The notes: a model not told the origin generated them from the sequence alone. A DNA stretch of 64,000 nt from Girardinichthys multiradiatus (GCF_021462225.1 NC_061800.1:6768501-6832500), one strand, 5' to 3'; numbered from the stretch's first letter, positions 44,388 to 56,740 are shown. Translations and numbers: made by a program.

Positions 44388-46390
44388 GTAAATAAGGAAG
44401 TTATGTCTTTTTTTCCTTTAAATCTGGTGCTTTGGGTCATTTTTAAACTGTGAAAGCAGTACTGACAGCAGGCACATTTCTACTAAAGAAACATTTTCCA
44501 GGAACTGGGGTAGTTCTCTGGGGCCATTGTTACTCCCTGTATTTCCAGCGTAAAAACAAAGTACCAGGGTACAAATGTATCCCAGAAAAAGCACCTAGTG
44601 GACAGGCAGAAGTCTTTTTTAATTAACCGGAAACATTTAGATGGAGTTTAATTAATTTGTTGATTTTTTTCTGTTTAAACAGTTTAATTTATTCATATTG
44701 GATCAAACTTGTTAACTTTAACTGTAGTAGAGTTCATGTTATTGTCTGTTTACAGTTTTTTGTTGTGAAAGAGGGAGTAAGCCCTTCATTATTTTAGGGT
44801 TTTAAACCATTTATGTTCTAAGACGCTAAGAAAAACCTCTGTGGATACTTGTTGAAGAAATAAGGCATTGCCGTGTGTGATTAAGGCTTCTTTGGGACAT
44901 ATGTATCAGGTGTTAATTAATTAATAACATTTATTACATTGCTAAAAGATCTGTGAATTAGGCCTGTATGATATAAGGAAATCTTGCACTGGCGATAATG
45001 GTAAATATTGTGATGATGATATCAGGTGCGTAATCTGCCTATTTTCTTCTTTCCTCTCTGTCTCATCTGTGCTTCCATCACTCTGTGACCTTTAGCCTTT
45101 TGGGCAATGTCATTAGTGTCCAATGTGAACATCTGCTGCTGAGACTCTGTCCAACTGGCTAAATATAACACTTGGAATATATTAGCCAACAGTTACTGTG
45201 CACCAAACAGTCCTTCGTGATATGAATTCTGCACACACTGATATTGCGATGATATTGTACAGTGTTGCTGTGAATGTTAGAACATTTCTGTGATGTTGCT
45301 GGTCTCTACTGAGCTTATCTTTACTTATATGTTTTTATAAAATTACTACCTCCTCTTTATATGTTAACTAACTCTTTGATTAATTTACTTTTCAGTGGTT
45401 CAGTGAGCACCAGAACTGTAGCTATAAGTTTTAGCCTCGCTTCTAAGCATACAATAAACAACTTAGATTCTCCTAAATTTTGTTTCTACAATCAAATCTT
45501 CCCATGTAGAAATAATGGTTCTGATGATTTATGAGGCCCACAAGCTTCTACATGTTGGCTTTGATTGCTGTTCCATGACCAGGCTACATATGCAGCACAC
45601 TTGTTGAAGAGTCCTGAGTAGATCTCAGTTGAATTAAATGCACTGTCAGTAGTATCAGCCTTACTGATTGGAATAGGACAGTTATTTGCTCTCTAAGGAG
45701 AATCTGAATGTGATAGTTTGCAGCTCAGCAACCACTGCCTAGAACAAAGTGTCCAACTGTGCTTGTCTTCCCACTTCTACCCTTAAACGCTGTTGTGAGA
45801 TGTTAGCATGATATTAAATATGGCAGGCTTGCTCAGCAGACCCCCCCGAACAGAAAAAGTCCCATTAAGTGTTATCTGTAAAGCAGAGCTATCCTGTTTA
45901 GCAGCTGGGTCAGATCATTTGGGGACATGATGGAAAAATACCCCCTGCTTTCTGTTCTCATTTTCATGGTGATATTATTTGTCTTCATTTTTAAAAATGT
46001 TCGTCTTCAGATATTTGATTTTTTTTTTAAATGGAGGAAAACCAGAATCTGTATGTTAGGATTATGATGGAGTAACTTGTTCCTAAATGAACAAGTTTAG
46101 ACATTAGGCGAGACTAGATGAGATAAATCTGTCACATAGTTCAGGCAATCCATGACCAAAGAGTCCAATATTTACTGATATTTTTATATGTATATATATA
46201 TATTTCTCCTACTTTTTTGACGCAGTAAAAAAATGACCACACTGCTGATGTTGCTTCTTTGCTTAAGTTAAACACCACTCAGTCCTACACTGCATCACTA
46301 TCACTGTCCCACGGCCAAACAAATACCACATGATCAAAATCTGTTAGGTAATTGGTTTCTCTAAATTGTCTTTAGCAGGGAATGTGTGCA
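44388..46390 (+). repeat. vwa8 intron 12, 5' part with a MITE-like repeat at about 44956-45267
   Basis: At 44956-45267 the ends carry TTAGGCCTGTATGATATAAG and GATATTGCGATGATATTGTA, a fish MITE pattern with repeated GATA/TATC words. (TA)n and T-rich runs lie at 46186-46206. No exon recognised. Confidence 0.5.
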
Positions 46391-46399
46391 TGGTTGTTT

Positions 46400-46475
46400 G
46401 TCCTGTGTGTCTCAGCCCCCCATGACCTTGCAGGGGAAAGCAGGTGTAGACGATGAATTGATTGATGGATCTTCA
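46400..46475 (+). repeat. short LINE 3'-end-like segment
   Basis: CCCATGACCTTGCAGGGG, GTAGACGATGAATTGATTGA and GATGGA resemble the common fish RTE/Rex 3' end (GATGGATGGA type). Confidence 0.4.
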
Positions 46476-47966
46476 GAAGTGTTTACCTTTATTTTGTAAT
46501 GATAAAAAAAAAAACAACCCAGCACATAACTTTTACCTTCAGAAGCCAATGGCCTGGTCCAGCTTTGCTGCCTTCTTATAGGTCAACATGATACTTTAGG
46601 ATGTGTTCAGGAATTCATGGATATGCCTGCTGCTCTTCAGCTTTTGCATATGTGCCCCTGCACAAAAAAGTCAAAATAGTGAAGGCTACCACTCCAGAGG
46701 TTCTGGTACAAAAGAGGTAGAGCTGGACCTGTGGGTGATGTTGCCTTTGACTTCAATACATGCTCTGGTTCTACCTGCAGCTTCTCTGGTGTTGGCGCTG
46801 GCTATTTAGCCACCCAAGATGAAGCAATACACTAAGAAGGTCACTGACGCATTCTAGGATTGCACCACTCAATGTGGCAGCAGGTTGGAGGTTGGCTCTG
46901 TTACTTTTCATTCTGATTAATTGTTTTCAAGAACTTAGATTCCTTTTTGTGGTGGATAAAAAATTATTTTTGGATGATTATCTTCTCTGGTATCAGATGC
47001 TGTGCAGCTGGAAGAATTTTTATTGATACCGTTTTACTTTTGGACATTTATCATGATGCATCACCATGGCAACAGGGTGGTTTTTTTACAACTGGGAGCA
47101 GCTGGTTAATATCTCAAATGCTCGAATGATACTTTAACTGCAACCCAAAATCCCTGATGAGTTGAAAAGGAGTCGCTGTGGATGCAGAGCAGGAGCAAAG
47201 AGAAGAGAGAGACGGCCCAAGTTCAAACCATCTCTTCCATTGATTCTGATGGGCAATGTGAGAGCGTTGGGAAACAAGTTGTCAGAGTATCGGGAATTCA
47301 GTATTATGTGTTTCACTGAGACATGGCTGCAGGATCATATCTCTGACTCCAGTGTCTCTCTGCCAGGCTTTCTGCCCATATGAGAAGACAGAGATTTAAA
47401 GATGAGCAGCAAATACAAAATAGGAGGACCAGCAGTACTTGTGAACAACAGATGGTGTAATCCAATACATGTTACTGTGAAGTATCATCTCTGCAGCCCA
47501 AATATTGATCTGTTAGCAGTAGGTTTTCAACCAAATTATTTACCCAGAGAGTTCACCAGTTTTATTTCGGCAACAGTTTATGTTCCACCTTTAGCTGCAT
47601 GTGATGTCATCAGCTCTTTTGTTGCTAAGCTACAGACACAACACCCTAATGTGTTTGTGGCAATATCTGGTGATTTTAACCATGATTCACATTTTCAACA
47701 GTTTGTCAACTGCTCTACTAGAGAAAACAAAACATTGGTTTTGTTTTATGCAAATGTCAAATACTCATACATATCTAAAGCAAGACCTCTAGACAAATCA
47801 AATATAAGCCCCATGTTCAGAGACAACCTGTAATAAAGAGGACTGTGAGAAGATCACAGGAAGCTGAAGAAGCTCTGCAAGGTTGCTTTGAGGCTAAAGA
47901 CTGGGATGCACTGTGCCAGCCACATGGAGAGGACATCAATGCCATGACTGAGTGTGTGACCGACTA

Positions 47967-49576
47967 CAGGTCCTTCTCAAAATATTAGCATATTGTGATA
48001 AAGTTCATTATTTTCCATAATGTAATGATGAAAATTTAACATTCATATATTTTAGATTCATTGCACACTAACTGAAATATTTCAGGTGTTTTATTGTCTT
48101 AATATGGATGATTTTGGCATACAGCTCATGAAAACCCAAAATTCCTATCTCACAAAATTAGCATATTTCATCCGACCAATAAAAGAAAAGTGTTTTTAAT
48201 ACAAAAAACGTCAACCTTCAAATAATCATGTACAGTTATGCACTCAATACTTGGTCGGGAATCCTTTGGCAGAAATGACTGCTTCAATGCGGCGTGGCAT
48301 GGAGGCAATCAACTTGTGGCACTGCTGAGGTCTTATGGAGGCCCAGGATGCTTCGATAGCGGCCTTTAGCTCATCCAGAGTGTTGGGTCTTGAGTCTCTC
48401 AACGTTCTCTTCACAATATCCCACAGATTCTCTATGGGGTTCAGGTCAGGAGAGTTGGCAGGCCAATTGAGCACAGTGATACCATGGTCAGTAAACCATT
48501 TACCAGTGGTTTTGGCACTGTGAGCAGGTGCCAGGTCGTGCTGAAAAATGAAATCTTCATCTCCATAAAGCTTTTCAGCAGATGGAAGATTGAAGTGCTC
48601 CAAAATCTCCTGATAGCTAGCTGCATTGACCCTGCCCTTGATAAAACACAGTGGACCAACACCAGCAGCTGACACGGCACCCCAGACCATCACTGACTGT
48701 GGGTACTTGACACTGGACTTCTGGCATTTTGGCATTTCCTTCTCCCCAGTCTTCCTCCAGACTCTGGCACCTTGATTTCCGAATGACATGCAGAATTTGC
48801 TTTCATCCGAAAAAAGTACTTTGGACCACTGAGCAACAGTCCAGTGCTGCTTCTCTGTAGCCCAGGTCAGGCGCTTTTGCCGCTGTTTCTGGTTCTAAAG
48901 TGGCTTTACCTGGGGAATGCGGCACCTGTAGCCCATTTCCTGCACACGCCTGTACACGGTGGCTCTGGATGTTTTTACTCCAGACTCAGTCCACTGCTTC
49001 TGCAGGTCCCCCAAGGTCTGGAATCGGCCCTTCTCCACAATCTTCCTCAGGGTCCGGTCACCTCTTCTCGTTGTGCAGCGTTTTCTGCCACACTTTTTCC
49101 TTCCCACAGACTTCCCACTGAGGTGCCTTGATACAGCACTCTGGTAACAGCCTATTCGTTCAGAAATTTCTTTCTGTGTCTTACCCTCTTGCTTGAGGGT
49201 GTCAATAGTGGCCTTCTGGACAGCAGTCAGGTCGGCAGTCTTACCCATGATTGGGGTTTTGAGTGATGAACCAGGCTGGGAGTTTTAAAGGCCTCAGGAA
49301 TCTTTTGCAGGTGTTTAGAGTTAACTCGTTGATTCAGATGATTAGGTTCATAGCTCGTTTAGAGACCCTTTTAATGATATGCTAATTTTGTGAGATAGGA
49401 ATTTCGGGTTTTCATGAGCTGTATGCCAAAATCATCTGTATTAAGACAAAAAAAGACCTGAAATATTTCAGTTAGTGTGCAATGAATCTAAAATATATGA
49501 ATGTTAAATTTTCATCATGACATTATGGAAAATAATGAACTTTATCACAATATGCTAATATTTTGAGAAGGACCTG
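47967..49576 (-). mobile_element. Tc1 element copy B, 1610 bp, complete
   Basis: TA at 47965-47966 and at 49577-49578. The ends match copies A and C, with about 200-bp inverted repeats. Same family as copies A and C. It is antisense to vwa8 in intron 12 and lies inside the LINE fragment. Confidence 0.95.
48244..49248 (-). pseudogene. Tc1 transposase copy B, one nonsense codon
   Basis: 335 codons in one frame, ATG at 49248, stop at 48244. TAG at 48895-48897 replaces the TTG (Leu) that copy C has in the block VKPLLNQK. The motifs SDESKF, FQHDLAPAH and [11 protein letters not shown] are otherwise present in the rest of the frame. A single base change separates it from an open frame, so it decayed recently. 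DD34E. Confidence 0.94.
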
Positions 49577-50090
49577 TATATAAATGTCTGTGTGGATAAC
49601 ATCATCCCCACCAGAACCGTGAGATGCTTCCCCAATAACAAACCTCGGATCACCAGTGACCTGAAGGACCTGCTTAACAAGAAAAAAAGAGCCTTCAGAG
49701 AGGGAGACAGAGAATTATTGAGGATTATACAGACGCAACTTAAAGTCAAGATAAGAGACAGCAAGGAGGTGTACAAGAAGAAGCTGGAGAGCAAGCTCCA
49801 GCAAAACAATATCAGAGATGTGTGGTCAGGGATGAAGAAGATCACAGGCTTCAAGCAGAAGGATGATCAGACCAATGAAGGTCTGGACAGAGCCAATGAA
49901 CTGAACACATTCTTCAATAGGTTCAGTTCAGAAACAAGCTTCGCATCCTCCTCTCCTACTCACTGCCAACCAGACATCACACCCTCCTTTGACCCACAGC
50001 CTTCCTGTCACACCTCAAATGTTTTGTCTTCCACCTCCGCCATGAACCATTCTGCTTCTACATGTTTGCCTTCAACCAGATAACATGCTG

Positions 50091-52408
50091 ATGCTCCCTT
50101 AAACTTTTTTTAGTGCTGCAAAAGCTACATGGCTCATCAAAAGAAGAGTAAAGGCGATATCAAATTAAGGATATCTAGTAAAGGAAATCTGTTTTCCCTT
50201 TGAAATGAATAATATAAAAAGGTTTTTATAAGAAGGGAATACATACATTTTCTTTTACGGAAGTTGGTTTGACTGGGTGAGAATGCTCCAGAATCTGTTA
50301 GAATATGTTAATTGTCTCTCAACCAAAATATTGTTGGATGAAGCCTACAAATCAACACGAAGCTCATTTCTTTGTGTGGGCTGTTGCTGTTTACAGTTAT
50401 TGTGTCCATCTACTAGCTCTTCCCTGTGACCCAGATGTTGACTGTGCAGAGACTCTAGGTTTTTTTTCCAGTGTGCTTTTTAAACACTTCGTCTTTAATT
50501 GAAATCCTGAATATTAAATTAATCATCATTGTATTCTGCTGTTTTCTTTTAATAATGTACAGAGATTGGAAAGTAAATGCAGTTCTGCCGATTTTGCCTT
50601 AAAAATGCAGTTAAATAAAATGGAAAAAATAATTTAAATATATGGCTAGATTAAGAAGATGCGTTTTTTGGTTAGTCTTAAACACTGAGAGGGTGACAGA
50701 CTCTCATATCCTCTCATTCCCCTGAAGAGGAGTCTGGTAGCTAAATGTGCTGCCTCTGAATTTGTAAATCCTGGGACACCAAGTAAACAGTCGTTTTGCT
50801 AACTGAATTTGTAATGGAAGTTAGTGCTTGGCCACTGAGGGCCTGATGGATAGGTGATGAGCAGGATCTTAAATCCAAGTCAAGGTTTTACTGGTAGCCA
50901 ATGTATGGAAGCCAACATGGTGAGAACAAGGTCTTTGCAGAACCAGTCGTTAATCTGGTACCACCTGCTAAGTCAGTTGACTGGTCACCCCGCCAGTTTG
51001 CCATGATAATAATCCACTCTAGAGGAGACCAAGATATGTTGAAGTTCCTCAGCATTACTCAGGGAGAGGATATTTGTATCGTTTTCAGTATTCTGGGATG
51101 GAATGGTTTTCTCTGATGAGTTGGCCACCAAAATGTAGACTTTTTTTATGAACCTAAATACTGAGATTTTTTAAATAAAACTAAATAATAAACACAGTGT
51201 AGGGTTTAATTCTGAAGGTAACATAACCAATACTCTAAAATATATGCATCTGAAGGTCCAAAGGCTTAATCTGTCATAAACTGGCCCACTGTAGCTTGTT
51301 TGGATTCTGTTAACATTTCTGTGGGAAATAAAGACGAAAGAAGGCAAGGAACAGAAAACATGCATAATTATTCAACTCCTCCCCTTACAATCAAGTCCAT
51401 CTACATGAACTTTTTGCTGCAGGAGGAAGCTTCTTCATGTAGGTCTCCATGAGCTCCTATAACCTAATTTAGCCTTTTCTTCAAAATTGCGTGTGTTTTG
51501 AAGCACTGTTGATGTGGGAAGGTGAACCTCGTTGCTGCTCGTTCTGGACAAATTAAAAAAATGTCTGAAAGAATTTTATTTTTGCAGTATCCATATTTTT
51601 TCTGTTTTTACCTGTTTTGGTGGTATTCGTAACATGATGAGAGGAATTAGGATTATGCTGTCATCCTCCATGTCTAAAACCATTCAGGAGCTAAGCTCTT
51701 CCACATGATTTAGGAGCTGTCTTTAATCCGTGTTTGTTGATGGTCAGTCTACCATGGAGCAAAGATCTGTGCAGCTTTCAGTGGTCATGCAGACGGATAC
51801 TTCAACCTCTGCAGAAGGGTAGCTCAGCACCATAGCGAATGTCTTTGTCCTCCAGGTTGCTTCTCTGATGAACGCCATGCTTGCCCTGCTTTGGTTGACT
51901 ACTCTTTCTTGGCAGGTTTCCTGTGGTTTTGTTTTTCTAATATTGGACTTAATGTGACTAATATTGGAATATTTTTTAGCTCCCTGATTTGTATTTTTCC
52001 CACAACCTTTGTCCTTATGGTAAGTTGCTCGGTCTTCATGCTGTTTTTAACCTGAGGTATTGGTTCATGGTTGACAGGCAGGTCTATGAATGCTGAGGCC
52101 ACCTGACTCTTACATTACCCACAATGGGATCTTAACTAACTAACTGTTTGGCTTTTGAAAGTAATGATTCAGGCTTAAAAGCGAAGAATATAAAGACTGA
52201 TAAAGTCTGTGCAGTTCTCATCTTTCAGCTTGTAATGAGTCTGTTGTGTTCAAACATGACTTTGTATTAGGTAGGCATGCCATCCTTTTAGCTTCTTGGT
52301 CTCTTGTACAGTTTTTCTTCCTTTTCACTGCCTGTTTGTTCTTATTTTCCTTCCTAGTTACTTTAATGCTGTCCATCTGACCTCCTTTACCTGTGTCATG
52401 CCTTCCAG
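50091..52408 (+). other. vwa8 intron 12, 3' part
   Basis: Nothing recognised with confidence. At 51840-52110 the phrases CTTTGTCCTTATGG and CTCGGTCTTCATGCTG suggest an old Tc1-related antisense relic. Ends at acceptor CATGCCTTCCAG. Confidence 0.4.
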
Positions 52409-52569
52409 GACATGACAGCCAGGGACCTTCTGCAGCAGAGGTACACTCTCCCGAATGGAGACACAGCTTGGAGGTCGTCTCCTGTGGTCATTGCTGCCAT
52501 GGAAGGCAAGCTGCTGATTCTCGATGGCATACACAGGGTCAACCTGGGAACTCTGGCTGTACTCTCCAG
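52409..52569 (+). CDS. vwa8: vwa8 exon 13 (Walker B of second AAA module)
   Basis: Residues 467-519 and two bases: DMTARDLLQQRYTLPNGDTA, then WRSSPVVIAAMEGKLLILDG and IHRVNLGTLAVLS. LLILDG is the Walker B strand. Close to human (DMTARDLLQQRYTLPNGDTA is identical). Donor TCCAG|GTACTG. Confidence 0.97.
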
Positions 52570-52711
52570 GTACTGCCCGGTTTATTTATTTATTTCCCCT
52601 CATTCCTGAAGAAATCACGCTTTGGGGTTGGTATTTTCCTTATTTGAAGGGCTGGATCAGTAAATGACAAATGGGTTGTCTCAGCTCAACCCGCAGTTTT
52701 TTGTCTTGCAG

Positions 52712-52825
52712 GTTGCTGCATGACAGGGAGTTGGACCTTTATGATGGGACCAGGCTGTTGCAGTGGGACAGATACCAGACGCTGAAGGAGCAGCTGCAGT
52801 TTAGCGACCAGCAGCTGCAAGAAAG
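52712..52825 (+). CDS. vwa8: vwa8 exon 14
   Basis: Residues 520-557: RLLHDRELDLYDGTRLLQWD, then RYQTLKEQLQFSDQQLQE, with a split Arg at each end. Acceptor TTGTCTTGCAG, donor AAAG|GTATGC. Confidence 0.95.
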
Positions 52826-53280
52826 GTATGCATAGATCCAAACAGACAGGTTAGCAGCACACGGCTGTGACAATATGGGAGGTGGATATACAAGGTCCGT
52901 TAGTCCTGAAAATGAAATGAATCTGTGGTTTTCAGACCAAAAACAGGTCAAAGCATGAAGAAATATAGCAAACAGGAACAAGTTCTGTCCAAATGTCTAA
53001 AACGCCACCTGTTGTTGAAAAAACTGTGCAGCACTATTTTACATTTTTAGATAATGTACTTTTAATATGTTGGGGTTTGGTTAGGTAGTTGTTGTTCGTG
53101 TTTAATGTGCCCTCGTCTTGCCTGATGAAAGGTCTTTACATTCACCTTTTGTGTGTTCAGCTTCTAAAAGGCCAGCCAGGCTGCAGGGTTGTGGTGGGAT
53201 ATTTGGGTTAATTTAACCCACTTCCATTTCGACTGCTACTGTGGTGCAGGCAAACACTGTGCATTATGTATGTGTGCATT

Positions 53281-53304
53281 TGTGTGTGTGTTTGTGTGCG
53301 TGCA

Positions 53305-53335
<31 letters not shown>
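53281..53335 (+). repeat. (TG)n microsatellite in intron 14
   Basis: About 27 TG units with a few interruptions (GTGCGTGCATGCG). A complementary (AC)n lies 290 bp downstream at 53624-53665, so the two can pair in the vwa8 pre-mRNA. Confidence 0.95.
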
Positions 53336-53339
<4 letters not shown>

Positions 53340-53621
53340 CCAGTGTGACTAATGATCTGTCTGTCTCTTTGTGCACTGTATATATATATTTGAAGCACCT
53401 CTTTTTTATTTCATATGTGAAACATCTTCCCACACTCACCCAGTGTTGAAGATGATGGTTAGCCCACTTTGGCCCTCAGTAGAGTAAATATATCCAGTGT
53501 GGGCGTCTCTGTGGTTTGATGGAAATGGATTTGCTGTCCTTTTGAATCAGAGGAGCTCATAGCCAGCTGTCAGAACTCGTCTTTTCAACCCGGACATAAA
53601 TTGGGTGGGACACTCACATGA

Positions 53622-53623
<2 letters not shown>

Positions 53624-53665
<42 letters not shown>
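53624..53665 (+). repeat. (AC)n microsatellite in intron 14
   Basis: About 20 uninterrupted AC units, 117 bp upstream of the exon 15 acceptor. Confidence 0.95.
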
Positions 53666-53668
<3 letters not shown>

Positions 53669-53782
53669 TCATGTGAACCTTCCTCCCACATCATCAGCTT
53701 AGACATGGCTAAACAGATGTTGGAAAGCGTGTCTTCTCTGCTGCTGGTGTGCAGCTGTTATCAAGTGTCTGTGTGTTTTCAG

Positions 53783-53972
53783 GTCCATCTTTCCCATCCA
53801 CCCATCGTTCAGAGTGCTGGCCCTGGCAGAGCCCCCTGTTGTGGGTGCCAGCTCAAGCAGCAGCAACAGAGGCCAGCAGCAGTGGCTTGGCCCAGAGCTT
53901 CTCACTATGTTCCTCTATCACACTGTCACACCTCTGGCTAAAGCTGAGGAGATGCGCCTCATACACGGACTG
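53783..53972 (+). CDS. vwa8: vwa8 exon 15
   Basis: Residues 558-621: SIFPIHPSFRVLALAEPPVV, a Ser/Gln-rich stretch GASSSSSNRGQQQ, then WLGPELLTMFLYHTVTPLAK and AEEMRLIHGL. FRVLALAEP fits sensor 1. The Ser/Gln stretch is longer than in human (GSTAHQ) and looks like a CAG/AGC repeat expansion. Acceptor TGTTTTCAG, donor CTG|GTGAGT. Confidence 0.95.
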
Positions 53973-54061
53973 GTGAGTGAATCACGAAAAACTTTGATTC
54001 TTTCTGTTTGTCTTCACTTCTTCAGTTTTTCTCACTTTTATTTCTTTTTTTTAATTTTTAG

Positions 54062-54139
54062 GCTCCCAATGTTCCTAAGGAAGCAGCGGAGCAGCTGCTG
54101 CGCCTCACCGACAGCCTCCGTCGGACCAAGGACCCCACC
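54062..54139 (+). CDS. vwa8: vwa8 exon 16
   Basis: Residues 622-647: APNVPKEAAEQLLRLTDSLR, then RTKDPT. 26 codons, phase 0. Acceptor TTAATTTTTAG, donor ACC|GTAAGT. Confidence 0.94.
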
Positions 54140-54209
54140 GTAAGTTTGTCACATCTTATCAGTTTTCCCTTGATGTCATCAGAGTAACATATAGGGTGTA
54201 TCTCCTCAG

Positions 54210-54325
54210 GCGCAGTCTCTGGCCTCTTCTCTCTCAACCAGACAGCTGTTGAGGATCTGTCGCCGTCTCTCCCAGTACCCCGAGGAGAGCATCGCTCATG
54301 CTGTCAATAAGGCCTGTCTCTCCAG
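54210..54325 (+). CDS. vwa8: vwa8 exon 17
   Basis: Residues 648-685 and two bases: AQSLASSLSTRQLLRICRRL, then SQYPEESIAHAVNKACLS. Acceptor ATCTCCTCAG, donor TCCAG|GTGCTT. Confidence 0.95.
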
Positions 54326-54439
54326 GTGCTTGCAGACACACAGCGTAACAACCATGTGTTCACAAACCTTTTGACCCTCTCTGATTTTAGAGATGAGAAA
54401 CAGGTTTTTTTATAGTGAACATTGTTTGTATTGTATCAT

Positions 54440-56740
54440 TACATCTATTTATCCATCCATCCATCCATCCATCCATCCATCCATCCACCCACCCACCCAC
54501 CTCAACTGATTCCTCTCGATGTGGAGGAACTGCAGCTCTACTCAGAGCTCCTCCCGGATGGCCGAGCTCCTCACCCTATCTCTAAGGGAGTGCCCGGCCA
54601 CCCTACGGAGGAAGCTCATTTCAACCGCTTGTATCCGGGATATAATTATTTTAGTTATGATTCAAAGTTCATGGCAATAGGTGAGGGTAGGAACATAGAC
54701 CGACTGGTAAATCGAGAGCTTCGCTTTTCAGCTCAGCTCTCTCTTCGCCACAACGGACCGGCATAGTGTCCCCATCACTGCGGTAGCCGCATCAATCTGT
54801 CTGACAATGGTCCAGTGTTCCACGGCCGACGAAAGCCACACTGTTCCTCCTGAAGCCAAGGTTCGACTATCGGCCGAGCTCTCCTCTCAAATACCCTAGC
54901 ATAGGCCGTACCAGGGGGGCTGAGGATTGTGATCCCCCTGTAGTTGGAACACACACTCTGGTCCCTCTTCCTGTAAAGCGGGACCACCACCTGGTCTGCT
55001 AGTACAGAGGCACTCTCTCTGAACGCTACGCAACGTTGAAAAGGCGTGTCAGCCACGACAGCCCCACAAAATCCAGAGACTTTAGGTACTCACGGAGGAT
55101 CTCAGCCACCGCCGAAGCCTTGGCATCATGGTGCTTTTTGACCACCTCAGTGACTTCAGCCCGGGTGATGAACAAATCCAACTCGAAGTCCCCAGTCTCT
55201 GTTTCCACCAGGGAAGGTGTGACGGCAGGGTTGAGGAGATCCTTGAAGTTCTCCTTCCAACACCCAGTAATGTCCCCAGTTGAGGTCAGTAGCTCCCCAC
55301 CCCCTCTGCAAACAGTGTTGACGAAGAACTGCTTTCCTCTCCTGAGGCACAGGACAGTTTGCCAGAATCGCTTCGAGACCTGTAGTCCATCTTCATGGCC
55401 TCACTGAACAGGCCCGAGTTTTTGCCATTGCCTGGGCTGTGGCACATCGGCCACCTCAGGACTCCCACAAGCCAACCACAGCCGATAAAACGTCTTCAGC
55501 TTGATGCCGTCCCGTACTGCCGGTGTCCACCTCCGGGTTTGGGGATTGACGCCGCAACTGGCACCACAGACCTTATGCCCACAGCTACGGGCGGCAGCAT
55601 CATCAATAGACACGGAGAACATGGTCCACTTGGACTCTATGTCTCAAGCCTCCCCTAGAATCTGGTTAAAGCTCTCCTGGAGGTGAAAGTTGAATACATC
55701 CCTGGCCAAGGATTCCACCAGACATTGCCAGCAGACCCTCACCATTCGCTTGGGCCTGCCAAGTCTGTCCAGCTTCCTCCTCTTCAAGCGAATCAAACTC
55801 ACCACCATGTGGTGAGCTGTGGACAGCTCAGCCCCTCTTTTCACCCATGTGTCCAAGACATGCGGCTGAAGGTCCAAAGACATGACTACAAAGTTGATCA
55901 CTGACTTACTGCCTAGGGTATCCTGGTGCCAAGTACACTAATGAACACCCTTATGCTTGAACATGGTGTTCAATATGGACAATCCGTGACTAGCACAGAA
56001 GTCCAATAATAAAACACCACTCTGCTTCAGATCAGGGAGGCCATTCCTCTCAGTCACACCCCTCCAAGTGTCACTTTTTTCCCATGTGGGTGTTGAAGAC
56101 CCAGAGCAGAATGATTGAGTCCCCGTGAGGGGGGCTATTCAGCACCCCCGACATGGATGCCAAGAAGGCCAGGTACTCTGCACCGCTGCTTGGCCCTTAG
56201 GCCGAAACAACGGTCAGAGACCTATACCCGACCCGCAGGCGCAAGGAGCTACCCTCTCATCCACCGGGGTAAACCCCAACACGAGACGGCTGAGTTTGGG
56301 TGCAACAAGCCAACCCACCCCAACCCGCCCGCCTCTCCCCGCGGGCCACTCCAGAGTAGAAGAGAGCCCAGTAGAAGAGAGTCCACCTGCCCCCCTGCAC
56401 CACCAGCAGGGGGCAGGTGGTGGGCCCACTAGGGGATGGCCTCGCATTTTCCTTCAGGTTTAGCTCGGCCGGGTCTCCCCGGGAGTAAACCAGCTGCTCG
56501 CCAATGAGTCCCAACCCCAGCTCTGCCGTACCAGGCGACGTCATGTTCCTTGTTGTAATAGTCCTCATTAAGGTGTCTGAACTGCTCTTTGTCTGACCTG
56601 TCACCCAGAGCCTGTTTGCCATGGGAGACCCTGTCAGGGGCATTTAAGACACAGACAACATAGCTTCTAGGGTCATTCAAGCACTCAGACCCTTCCACCA
56701 TGTTAAGTTGGTGGTTCAAGGAGGGGATATCTAAAGCTTC
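54440..56740 (-). mobile_element. RTE-like LINE (minus strand) with (ATCC)n tail in intron 17
   Basis: On the minus strand it runs 5' to 3' from about 56740 to 54505, then a (GGGT)n/(GGAT)n tail at 54451-54503. The endonuclease part near 55644-55901 reads HVLDTWVKRGAELSTAHHMV (DHH-type block, first residue Ala). The reverse transcriptase N-terminal part near 54775-55208 reads CSNYRGITILSPPGTAYARV and QEEQCGFRRPW. Frames change many times and the catalytic core is not visible. The clade is inferred. Confidence 0.75.
54775..55901 (-). pseudogene. RTE-like LINE ORF2 fragments
   Basis: Broken frames for the endonuclease C-terminus (55644-55901), linker and reverse transcriptase N-terminus (54775-55208). 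The later reverse transcriptase (AFD, ADD motifs) is missing, because the copy stops near 54505 at its tail. Cannot make an active protein. Confidence 0.7.

Larger units (their letters stand above)
47162..50083 (+). pseudogene. LINE ORF2 N-terminal half (endonuclease and linker), interrupted
   Basis: Open blocks at 47162-47383, 47402-47833 and 49592-50083. TETWL and GDFNH are intact endonuclease motifs. A TGA after FLPI at 47381-47383 and a TAATAA at 47831-47836 interrupt it, and the C-terminal SDH endonuclease motif is absent (the frame jumps from DKSNISPMFRDNL to a shifted VIKRTVRRSQEAEEAL). The Tc1 insertion splits the Tyr codon of TDY. Confidence 0.8.
47134..50090 (+). mobile_element. Rex/CR1-like LINE fragment, split by Tc1 copy B
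   Basis: Left part, endonuclease: LILMGNVRALGNKLSEYREF, CFTETWL, SGDFNHDSHFQQF; then a frame change and FEAKDWDAL, and AMTECVTDY ending at the Tc1 insertion. Right part from 49577: INVCVDNIIPTRTVRCF, NNKPRITSDLKDLLNKKKRA and WSGMKKITGFKQ. The reverse transcriptase proper is missing. It is dead on several counts. Closest group is the Rex1/Babar or CR1 type; the clade call is uncertain. Confidence 0.8.

Noticed and set aside
46603..46809. Small plus-strand frame with a hydrophobic start, like a secreted peptide
   Set aside because: No splice or family support within vwa8 intron 12; open frames of this size are expected by chance.
55036..55407. 123-codon plus-strand frame
   Set aside because: It is the reverse strand of an RTE-like LINE read on the minus strand.
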